A stretch of 64,000 bases of DNA from Chamaelirium japonicum (taxonomy: Eukaryota; Streptophyta; Magnoliopsida; Liliales; Melanthiaceae): the NCBI GenBank assembly GCA_947650365.1, contig CANTAL010000095.1, positions 496,001 through 560,000 on the forward strand, given 5' to 3'. The notes beneath the pieces were generated by a model. That model saw only the letters and a list, made by a program, of their open reading frames with translations, did no database searches and was not told the DNA's origin. The position numbers and the translations under genes were made by a program. Each line of letters begins with the position of its first letter. Position 1 is the first letter of the stretch. Of this stretch, positions 53,298 to 64,000 are shown one piece after another.

Positions 53298-54313
53298 GTA
53301 CGAATGAATTAGAATGGATCGTACGAATGAATTAGAATAGATTGTACGAATGAATTAGAATGGATCCTGCGAATGAATTAGAATGGATCGTGTGAAAGAA
53401 TTAGAATGGATCGTACAAATGAATTAGAATGGATTAGAATGGATAGTGCGAATGAATTAGAATGGATCGTACGAATGAATTAGAATGGATTCTATGAATG
53501 AATTAGAATGGATCTTACAAATGGATTAGAATGGATCGTACGAATGAATTAGAATGGATCCTACGAATGAATTAGAATGGATACATTCGTGCGAATGAAT
53601 TCTATTGGATCGGACGAATGAATTAGAATGGATCGGACGAATGAATTAGAATGGATCGTACGAATAAATTAGAATGGATACATTTGTCCGAATGAATTAG
53701 AATGGATCATACGAATGAGTAAGAATGGATCGTACGAATGAAATAGAATAGATGGTACGAATGATTTAGAATGGATCCTATGAATGAATTAGAATGGATC
53801 CTACGAATCAATTAGAATGGATCGTGTGAAAGAATTAGAATGGATTGTATGAATGAATTAGAATGGATCGTATGAATGAATTAGAATGGATCGTGCGAAT
53901 GAATTCGAATGGATCGTACGAATTCATTCTAATTCATTCATACAATCCATTCTAATTCTTTCACATGATCTATTCTAATTCATTCGTAGGATCCATTCTA
54001 GTTCATTCGTACAATCTATTCTATTTCATTCGTACGATCCATTATTACTCATTCGTATGATCCATTCTAATTCATTCGGACGAATGTATCCATTCTAATT
54101 TATTCGTACGATCCATTCTAATTCATTCGTACAATCCATTCTAATTCATTCATCCGATCCATTCTAATTCATTCGCACGAATGTATCCATTCTAATTCAT
54201 TTGTACGGTCCATTCTAATTCATTCGCACAATCCATTCTATTTCATTCGTACGATCCATTCTTACTCATTCGTATGATCCATTATGGATACATTCGTGCG
54301 AATGAATTAGAAT

Positions 54314-55925
54314 GGATCATACGAATGAGTAAGAATGGATCGTACGAATGAAATAGAATGGATTATGCGAATGAATTAGAATAGATCGTACGAATGAATT
54401 AGAATGGATCGTGTGAAACAATTAGAATGGATTGTATGAATGAATTAGAATAGATCGTATGAATGAATTAGAATGGATCGTACGAATGAATTAGAATGGA
54501 TCGTACGAATGAACTAGAATGGATACATTCGTGCGAATGAATTAGAATGGATCGTACGAATGAATTAGAATGGATCGTACGAATGAATTAGAATGGATCT
54601 TACGAATGAATTAGAATGGATCGTACGAATGCACGATCCATGCTAATTCATTCGTTCGATCAATTTTAATTCATTAGCACGATCCATTCTAATTCATTCG
54701 TACGATCCATTCTAATTCATTCGCACGATCCATTCTAATTCATTCGTACGATCCATTCTAATTCTTTGACACGATCCATTCTAATTCATTCGTACGATCC
54801 ATTCTAATTCATTCATGCGATCCATTCTAATTCATTCATACAATCCATTCTAATTCTTTCACACGATCCATTCTAATTCATTCGTATGATCCATTCTAAT
54901 TCATTCGTGCAATTCATTCTATTTCATTCGTACGATCCATTCTTACTCATTCGTACGATCCATTCTAATTCATTCACATGAACGAATGAATTAGAATAGA
55001 TTGTATGAATGAATTTGAATGGATCGTACGAATGAATTAGAATGGATCGTATGAATGAATTAGAATGGATCGTACGAATGAATTAGAATGGATCGTGCGA
55101 ATGAATTAGAATGGATCATACGAATGAGTAAGAATGGATCGTACGAATGAAATAGAATGGATTATGCGAATGAATTAGAATAGATCGTACGAATGAATTA
55201 GAATGGATCGTGTGAAACAATTAGAATGGATTGTATGAATGAATTAGAATAGATCGTATGAATGAATTAGAATGGATCGTACGAATGAATTAGAATGGAT
55301 CGTACGAATGAACTAGAATGGATACATTCGTGCGAATGAATTAGAATGGATCGTACGAATGAATTAGAATGGATCGTACGAATGAATTAGAATGGATCTT
55401 ACGAATGAATTAGAATGGATCGTACGAATGCACGATCCATGCTAATTCATTCGTTCGATCAATTTTAATTCATTAGCACGATCCATTCTAATTCATTCGT
55501 ACGATCCATTCTAATTCATTCGCACGATCCATTCTAATTCATTCGTACGATCCATTCTAATTCTTTGACACGATCCATTCTAATTCATTCGTACGATCCA
55601 TTCTAATTCATTCATGCGATCCATTCTAATTCATTCATACAATCCATTCTAATTCTTTCACACGATCCATTCTAATTCATTCGTATGATCCATTCTAATT
55701 CATTCGTGCAATTCATTCTATTTCATTCGTACGATCCATTCTTACTCATTCGTACGATCCATTCTAATTCATTCACATGAACGAATGAATTAGAATAGAT
55801 TGTATGAATGAATTTGAATGGATCGTACGAATGAATTAGAATGGATCGTATGAATGAATTAGAATGGATCGTACGAATGAATTAGAATGGATCGTGCGAA
55901 TGAATTAGAATGGATCATACGAATG
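54314..55925. repeat. Recent tandem duplication, period 799 bp
   Basis: The segment from GGATCATACGAATGAGTAAG at 54314 recurs at 55113. Every anchor I checked keeps exactly 799 bp: GCACGATCCATGC at 54631 and 55430, and CACATGAACGAATG at 54975 and 55774. Private variants such as GTGAAACAATTAG and TGCAATTCATTC occur in both copies. I saw no difference until about 55925. The unit contains F, R and F monomers, so this is one of the youngest events in the array, or an assembly duplication. Confidence 0.85.
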
Positions 55926-58900
55926 AACTAGAATGGATCGTACGAACGAACTAGAATGGATACATTCGTGCGAATGAATTAGAATGGATCGTACGAATAA
56001 ATTAGAATGGATCCTACAAATGAATCGTACGAATGAATTAGAATGGATCGTGTGAAAGAATTAGAATGGATTGTATGAATGAATTAGAATAGATCGTATG
56101 AATAAATTAGAATGGATCGTACGAATGAATTAGAATGGATCGTACGAATGAACTAGAATAGATACATTCGTGCGAATGAATTTGAATGGATCATACGAAT
56201 GAATTAGAATGGATAGTACAAATGAATTAGAATGGATCTTACGAATGAATTAGAATGGATCGTACGAATGCACGATCCATGCGAATAAATTAGAATAGAT
56301 CGTACGAATGAACTAGAATGGATACATTCGTGCGAATGAATTAGAATGGATCGTACGAATGAATTAGAATGGATCGTACGAATGATTTAGAATGGATCTT
56401 ACAAATGAATTAGAATGGATCGTACGAATGAATTAGAATGGATCGTACGAATGAATTAGAATGGATACATTCGTGCGAATGAATTAGAATGGATCAGATG
56501 AATGAATTAGAATGGATCGTACGAATAAATTAGAATGGATACATTCATCCGAATGAATTAGAATGGATCATACGAATGAGTAAGAATGGATCGTACGAAT
56601 GAAATAGAATAGATTGTACGAATGAAATAGAATGGATTCGTACGAATGAATTAGAATGGATACATTCGTGCGAATGAATTAGAATGGATCGTACCAATGG
56701 GTAAGAATGGATCGTACGAATGAAATAGAATGGATTGTGCGAATGAATTAGAATGGATCATACGAATGAATTAGAATGGATCGTACGAATTAATTAGAAT
56801 GGATACATTCATGCGAATGAATTAGAATGGATTGTATGAATGAATTAGAATGGATCGTACGAATGAATTAGAATGGATCATACGAATTAATTAGAATGGA
56901 TCATACGAATGAATTAGAATGGATCGTACAAATGAATTAGAATGGATCGTGTGACATTCTAATACATTCATACAATCCATTCTAATTCATTTGCACTAAT
57001 ATATCCATTCTAATTCATTCGTACGATCCCTTCTAATTCCTTCGTACGATCCATTCTAATTCATTCGTACGATCTACTCTAATTCATTCGTACTATCCAT
57101 TCTAATTCATTCGTACGATCCATTCTAATTCCTTCGTACGATCCATTCTAATTCATTCGTACGATACATTCTAATTCATTCGTACAATCTATTCTAATTC
57201 ATTCATATGAATGGATACATTTGTGTGAATGAATTAGAATGGATCGTACGAATGAGTAAGAATGGATCGTACGAATGAAATAGAATGGATTACACGAATG
57301 AATTAGAATGGATCGTAAGAATGAATTAGAATGGATCGTGTGAAAGAATTAGAATGGATTGTATAAATGAATTAGAATGGATCGTACGAGGGAGTTAGAA
57401 TGGATCGTAAAAATGAATTAGAATGGATCGTACGAATGAATTAGGATGTATCGTACGAATGAATTAGAATGGATCGTACGAATGAATTAGAATGGATCGT
57501 GTGAAAGAATTAGAATGGATCGTGCGAATGAATTAGAATGGATCGTGCGAATGAATTAGAATGGATCGGACGAATGAATTAGAATGGATCGTACGAATGA
57601 ACTAGAATGGATTGTATGAATGAATTAGAATGGATCGTACGAATGAATTAGAATGGATCGTACGAATGAATTAGAATGGATCGTACGAATGAACTAGAAT
57701 GGATACATTCGTGCGAATGAATTAGAATGGATCGTACGAATGAATTAGAATGGATCGTGCGAATGAATTAGAATGGATCGTATGAATGAATTAGAATAGA
57801 TCGTATGAATGAATTAGAATAGATCGTACGAATGAATTAGAATGGATCGTACGGAATGAATTAGAATGGATTGTATGAATGAATTAGAATGGATACATTC
57901 GTGCGAATGAATTAGAATGGATCATACGAATGTGTAAGAATGGATCGTACGAATGAAATAGAATGGATTGTACGAATGAATTAGAATGGATCGTACGAAT
58001 GAATTAGAATGGATCATACGAATGAATTAGAATGGATCGTGTGAAAAAATTAGAATGGATTGTATGAATGAATTAGAATAGATCGTATGAATGAATTAGA
58101 ATGGATCGTACGAATGAATTAGAAAGGATCGTACGAATGAACTAGAATGGATACATTCGTGCGAATGAATTAGAATGGATCATACGAAGGAATTAGAATG
58201 GATCATACGAATGAATTAGAATGGATCGTACGAATGAATTAGAATAGATCGTACGAATGAATTAGAATGGATCGTACGAAGGAATTAGAATGGATCGTAC
58301 GAATGAATTAGAATGGATATATTCGTGCAAATGAATTAGAATGGATCGTATGAATGTATTAGAATGGATCGTACGAATGAATTAGAATGGATTCGTACGA
58401 ATGAATTAGAATGGATACATTCGTGCGAATAAATTAGAATGGATCATACGAATGAATTAGAATGGATCGTACGAATTAATTAGAATGGATATATTCGTGC
58501 AAATGAATTAGAATGGATCATATGAATGTATTAGAATGGATCGTATGAGTGAATTAGAAAGGATCGTACGAATGAATTAGAATGGATCGTACGAATGAAT
58601 TAGAATGGATCGTACGAATGAATTAGAATGGATACATTCGTGCGAATGAATTAGAATGGATACATTCGTGCGAAAGAATTAGAATAGATCGTATAAATGA
58701 ATTAGAATGGATCCTATAAATGAATTAGAATTGATCATGCGAATGAATTAGAATGGATCGTACGAATGAATTAGAATAGATCGTACGAATGAATTAGAAT
58801 GGATCGTAGGAAGGAATTAGAATGGATCATACAAATGAATTAGAATGGATATATTCATGCAAATGAATTAGAATGGATCGTATGAATGTATTAGAATGGA

Positions 58901-61710
58901 TCGTGCGAATGAATTAGAATGGATCGTACGAATGAATTAGAATGGATCGTACGAATGAATTAGAATGGATCTTACGAATGAATTAGAATGGATCGTACGA
59001 ATGAATTAGAATGGATCCTACGAATGAATTAGAATGGATACATTCGTGTGAATGAATTAGAATGGATCGGACGAATAAATTAGAATGGATCGTACGAATG
59101 AATTAGAATGGATCATACGAATAAATTAGAATGGATACATTCGTCCGAATGAATTAGAATGGATCATACGAATGAGTAAGAATGGATTGTACGAATGAAA
59201 TAGAATAGATTGTACGAATGAATTAGAATGGATCCTACGAATGAATTAGAATGGATTGTGCGAAAGAATTAGAATGGATTGTATGAATGAATTAGAATGG
59301 ATCGTATGAATGAATTAGAATGGATCGTGCGAATGAATTCGAATGGATCGTACGAATTCATTCTAATTCATTCATACAATCCATTCTAATTCTTTCACAC
59401 GATCTATTCTAATTCATTCGTATGATCCATTCTAATTCATTCGTACAATCTATTCAATTTCATTCGTACGATCCATTCTTACTCATTCGTATGATCCATT
59501 CTAATTCATTCGGACGAATGTATCCATTCTAATTCATTTGTACGATCCATTCTAATTCATTCGTACGATCCATTCTAATTCATTCCTTCGATCCATTCTA
59601 ATTTATTCGCACGAATGTATCCATTCTAATTCATTCGTACGGTCCATTCTAATTCATTCGCACAATCCATTCTATTTCATTCGTATGATCCATTCTTACT
59701 CATTCGTATGATCCATTATGGATACATTCGTGCGAATGAATTAGAATGGATCATACGAATGAGTAAGAATGGATCGTACGAATGAAATAGAATGGATTGT
59801 GCGAATGAATTAGAATGGATCGTACGAATGAATTAGAATGGATCGTGTGAAAGAATTAGAATTGATTGTATGAATGAATTAGAATAGATCGTATGAACGA
59901 ATTAGAATGGATCGTACGAATGAATTAGAATGGATCGTACAAATGAACTAGAATGGATACATTCGTGCGAATGAATTAGAATGGATCGTATGAATAAATT
60001 AGAATGGATCGTACGAATGAATTAGAATGGATCTTACGAATGAATTAGAATGGATCGTACGAATGCACGATCCATGCTAATTCATTCATTCGATCAATTC
60101 TAATTCATTAGCACGATCCATTATAATTCATTCGTACGATCCATTCTAATTCATTCGCACGATCCATTCTAATTCATTCGTACGATCCATTCTAATTCTT
60201 TCACACGATCCATTCTAATTCATTCGTACGATCTATTCTAATTCATTCGTACGATCTATTCTAATTCATTCGTACGATCCATTCTAATTCCTTCGTACGA
60301 TCCATTCTAATTCCTTCGTACGATCCATTCTAATTCATTCATACAATCCATTCTAATTCTTTCACACGATCCATTCTAATTCATTCGTACGATCCATTCT
60401 AATTCATTCGTGCAATCCATTCTATTTCATTCGTACGATCCATTCTTACTAATTCGTAGGATCCATTCTAATTCATTCACACGAATGTATCCATTCGTCC
60501 GAATGAATTAGAATAGATTGTACGAATGAATTAGAATGGATCGTACGAATGAATTAGAATGGATCGTATGAATGAATTAGAATGGATCGTACGAATGAAT
60601 TAGAATGGATTGTGCGAATGAATTAGAATGGATCGTACGAATGAATTAGAATGGATCGTACGAATGAACTAGAATGGATACATTCATGCGAATGAATTAG
60701 AATGGATCGTACGAATGAATTAGAATGGATCGTACGAATGAATTAGAATGGATCATACGAATGAATTAGAATGGATCATACGAATGAGTAAGAATGGATC
60801 GTACGAATGAAATAAAATGGATTGTACGAATGAACTAGAATGGATCGTACGAATGAATTAGAATGGATCGTGTGAAAGAATTAGAATGGATTGTATGAAT
60901 GAATTAGAATGGATCATATGAATGAATTAGAATGGATCGTGCAAAAGAATTCGAATGGATCGTACGAATGAATTAGAATGGATCGTACGAATGAATTAGA
61001 ATGGATACATTCGTGCGAATGAATTAGAATGGATACATTCGTGCGAAAGAATTAGAATAGATCGTATGAATAAATTAGAATGGATCCTATGAATGAATTA
61101 GAATGGATCGTGCGAATGAATTAGAATGGATCGTACAAATGAATTAGAATGGATCGTGCTAATGAATTAGAATTGATCGAACGAATGAATTAGTATGGAT
61201 CGTGCTAATGAATTAGAATGGAACGTACGAATGAATTAGAATGGATCGTGTGAAAGAATTAGAATGGATTGTATGAATGAATTAGAATGAATTCGTACGA
61301 TCCATTCGAATTCATTCGCACGATCCATTCTAATTCATTCATATGATCCATTCTAATTCATTCATACAATCCATTCTAATTCTTTCACACGATCCATTCT
61401 AATTCATTCGTAGGATCCATTCTAATTCATTCGTACAATCTATTCTATTTCATTCGTACGATCCATTCTTACTCATTTGTATGATCCTTTCTAATTCATT
61501 CGGACGAATGTATCCATTCTAATTTATTCGTACGATCCATTCTAATTCATTCGTACGATCCATTCTAATTCATTCCTACGATCCATTCTTACTCATTCGT
61601 ATGATCCATTCTAATTCATTCGTACGATCCATTCTAATTCATTCGTATGATCTATTCTAATTCATTCACACAATCTTTTCTAATTCATTCGTACGATCCA
61701 TTCTAATTCA

Positions 61711-61728
61711 TTCGTACGATCGTACGAA
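61711..61728. repeat. 18-bp perfect palindrome at R-to-F switch (one of seven)
   Basis: TTCGTACGATCGTACGAA is its own reverse complement and lies exactly where R monomers become F. Identical copies are at 10440-10457, 22894-22911, 24458-24475, 38965-38982, 49983-50000 and 53287-53304. It marks the axis of much longer imperfect inverted repeats formed by the flanking blocks. Confidence 0.9.
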
Positions 61729-64000
61729 TGAATTAGAATGGATCGTACGGAATGAATTAGAATGGATTGTATGAATGAATTAGAATGGATACATTCGTGC
61801 GAATGAATTAGAATGGATCATACGAATGAGTAAGAATGGATCATACGAATGAAATAGAATGGATCGTACGAATGAATTAGAATGGATCGTACAAATGAAT
61901 TAAAATGGATCGTACGAATGAATTAGAATGAATCATACGAATGAGTAAGAATGGATCGTACAAATAAAATAGAATGGATTGTACGAATGAATTAGAATGG
62001 ATCGTACGAATGAATTAGAATGGATCGTGTGAAAGAATTAGAATGCATTGTATGAATGAATTAGAATGGATCGTATGAATGAATTAGAATGGATCGTGCG
62101 AATGAATTCGAATGGATCGCATGATCCATTCGAATAGAATGGATCGTATGAATGAATTAGAATGGATCGGGCGAATGAATTAGAATGGATTGTAGGAATG
62201 AATTAGAATGGATCGTGCGAATGAATTAGAATGGATCGTACGAATGAATTAGAATGGATCGTACGAATGAATTAGAATGGATCATACGAATGAATTAGAA
62301 TGGATCATACGAATGAGTAAGAATGGATCGTACGAATGAAATAGAATGGATTGTACAAATGAATTAGAATGGATACATTCGTGCGAATGAATTAGAATGG
62401 ATCGTACGAATGAATTAGAATGGATCGTACGAATGAATTAGAATGGATCGTACGAATGAATTAGAATGGATACATTCGTGCGAATGAATTAGAATGGATC
62501 TGACGAATGAATTAGAATGGATCGTACGAATGAATTAGAATGGAACGTACGAATGAATTAGAATGGATCGTATGAATAAATTAGAATGGATATATTCGTC
62601 CGAATGAATTAGAATGGATCATACGAATGAGTAAGAATGGATCGTACGAATGAAATAGAATAGATTGTACGAATGAATTAGAATGGATTCGTACGAATGA
62701 ATTAGAATGGATACATTCGTGCGAATGAATTAGAATGGATCGTACCAATGAGTAAGAATGGATCGTACGAATGAAATAGAATGGATTGTGCGAATGAATT
62801 AGAATGGATCGTACGAATGAATTAGAATGGACCGTACGAATGAATTAGAATGGATCCTATGAATGAATTAGAATGGATCGTGCGAATGAATTAGAATGGA
62901 TCGTACGAATGAATTAGAATGGATCGTGCTAATGAATTAGAATTGATCGAACGAATGAATTAGAATGGATACATTCGTGCGAATGAATTAGAATGGATCT
63001 GACGAATGAATTAGAATGGATCGTACGAATGAGTAAGAATGGATCGTACGAATGAAATAGAATAGATCGTACGAATGAAATAGAATAGATCGTACGAATG
63101 AATTAGAATGGATCGTATGAATGAATTAGAATGGATCGTACGAATGAATTAGAATGGATATATTCGTGCAAATGAATTAGAATGGATCGTATGAATGTAT
63201 TAGAATGGATCGTATGAGTGAATTAGAATGGATCGTACGAATGAATTAGAATGGATCGTGTGAAAGAATTAGAATGGATTGTATGAATGAATTAGAATGG
63301 ATCGTACGAATGAATTAGAATGGATCGTACGAAGAAATTAGAATGCATCGTACGAATGAATTAGAATGGATCGTACGAATGAAATAGAATAGATCGTACG
63401 AATGAAATAGAATAGATCGTACGAATGAATTAGAATGGATCGTACGAAGGAATTAGAATGGATCGTACGAATGAATTAGAATGGATATATTCGTGCAAAT
63501 GAATTAGAATGGATCGTATGAATGTATTAGAATGGATCGTATGAGTGAATTAGAATGGATCGTACGAATGAATTAGAATGGATCGTATGAATGAATTAGA
63601 ATGGATACATTTGTGTGAATGAATTAGAATGGATCGTATGAATGAATTAGAATAGATTTTGTGAATGAATTAGAACTGATCGTACGAATGAATTAGAATG
63701 GATACATTCGTGCGAATGAATAAGAATGGATCCTATGAATGAATTAGAATGGATCCTATGAATGAATTAGAATGGATCGTGCGAATGAATTAGAATGGAT
63801 CGTACGAATGAATTAGAATGGATTGTGCTAATGAATTAGAATTGATCGAATGAATGAATTAGCATGGATCGTGCTAATGAATTAGAATGGAACGTATGAA
63901 TGAATTAGAATGGATCGTGTGAAAGAATTAGAATGGATTGTATGAATGAATTAGAATGAATTCGTACGATCCATTCGAATTCATTCGCACGATCCATTCT

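Larger units (their letters stand above)
38443..64000. repeat. Right satellite array, continuation of the same family
   Basis: The same satellite resumes immediately after the retrotransposon, starting with GATACATTTGTGCG, and runs to the window end. I count 34 orientation blocks. Variant types, junction types and longer modules are shared with the left array. For example, the R block at 38553-38976 with the F module after it matches modules at about 22.5, 24.1 and 61.3 kb. The two flanks are therefore one array split by the insertion. The array is open at both window edges. Confidence 0.97.
53298..64000. repeat. Orientation map of satellite blocks, 53.3-64 kb
   Basis: Blocks in order: F to 53921, R to 54281, F to 54630, R to 54978, F to 55430, R to 55777, F to 56954 (with a residual GCACGATCCATGC junction near 56270), R to 57209, F to 59356, R to 59715, F to 60065, R to 60498, F to 61291, R to 61719, F to 63961, R to the end. 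Anchor spacing in 53.9-54.63 kb and 59.34-60.07 kb is identical: 378 bp and 730 bp from the shared GAATTC junction to the next two junctions. Confidence 0.85.

Noticed and set aside
1..64000. Promoters or conserved host genes inside the satellite
   Set aside because: No ORF longer than short noise exists in the array, and TATA-like or GATC/GTAC motifs are simply part of the monomer.

Overview
This window is almost certainly plant nuclear heterochromatin. About 56.5 kb of the 64 kb is one AT-rich short-monomer satellite. Near the middle it is interrupted by a single 7.5-kb fragment of a Ty3/gypsy LTR retrotransposon of the Tat lineage (relatives: Retand, RIRE2, Grande, Ogre). That lineage is known from plants, which is why I place the DNA in a plant, most likely a flowering plant. 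The species cannot be named from the sequence. I see no host gene, tRNA, rRNA or CRISPR array.

Satellite (1-30967 and 38443-64000). The basic monomer is 23 bp. In the forward sense (F) it begins GAATGAATTAGAAT and ends GGATCGTAC. A 28-bp form carries five extra bases, so GGATCGTAC becomes GGATACATTCGTGC. The array is not uniformly head-to-tail. Blocks of about 0.1-4.6 kb alternate between F and its reverse complement (R), with roughly 60 orientation switches in the window. The switch points fall into a few recurring junction types, so inverted modules appear to have been copied as units. Several longer tandem duplications lie on top of this, with periods of about 166, 235, 799, 924, 1278, 1383 and 1570 bp. 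The array has no long ORFs because 23 and 28 are not multiples of 3 and every monomer contains stop trinucleotides.

Retrotransposon (30968-38442, minus strand). Read right to left it holds a short 5' LTR remnant, a primer-binding site, gag, protease, reverse transcriptase, RNase H, a second (archaeal-type) RNase H, integrase, a 78-bp tandem repeat, and the end of an antisense accessory ORF on the plus strand. The rest of that ORF, the polypurine tract and the 3' LTR are missing. The gag-pol region keeps one reading frame over about 6 kb, with eight in-frame stops and no frameshift. It is therefore a dead copy.

The fragment has no target-site duplication. A near-identical satellite segment 1383 bp upstream acts as an empty-site reference and shows that the fragment sits cleanly in the array at the cost of about one base. 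This looks more like capture during break repair, or a later rearrangement, than normal integrase-mediated insertion. Positions of orientation switches are accurate to about 10 bp; they were read by eye, without alignment software.
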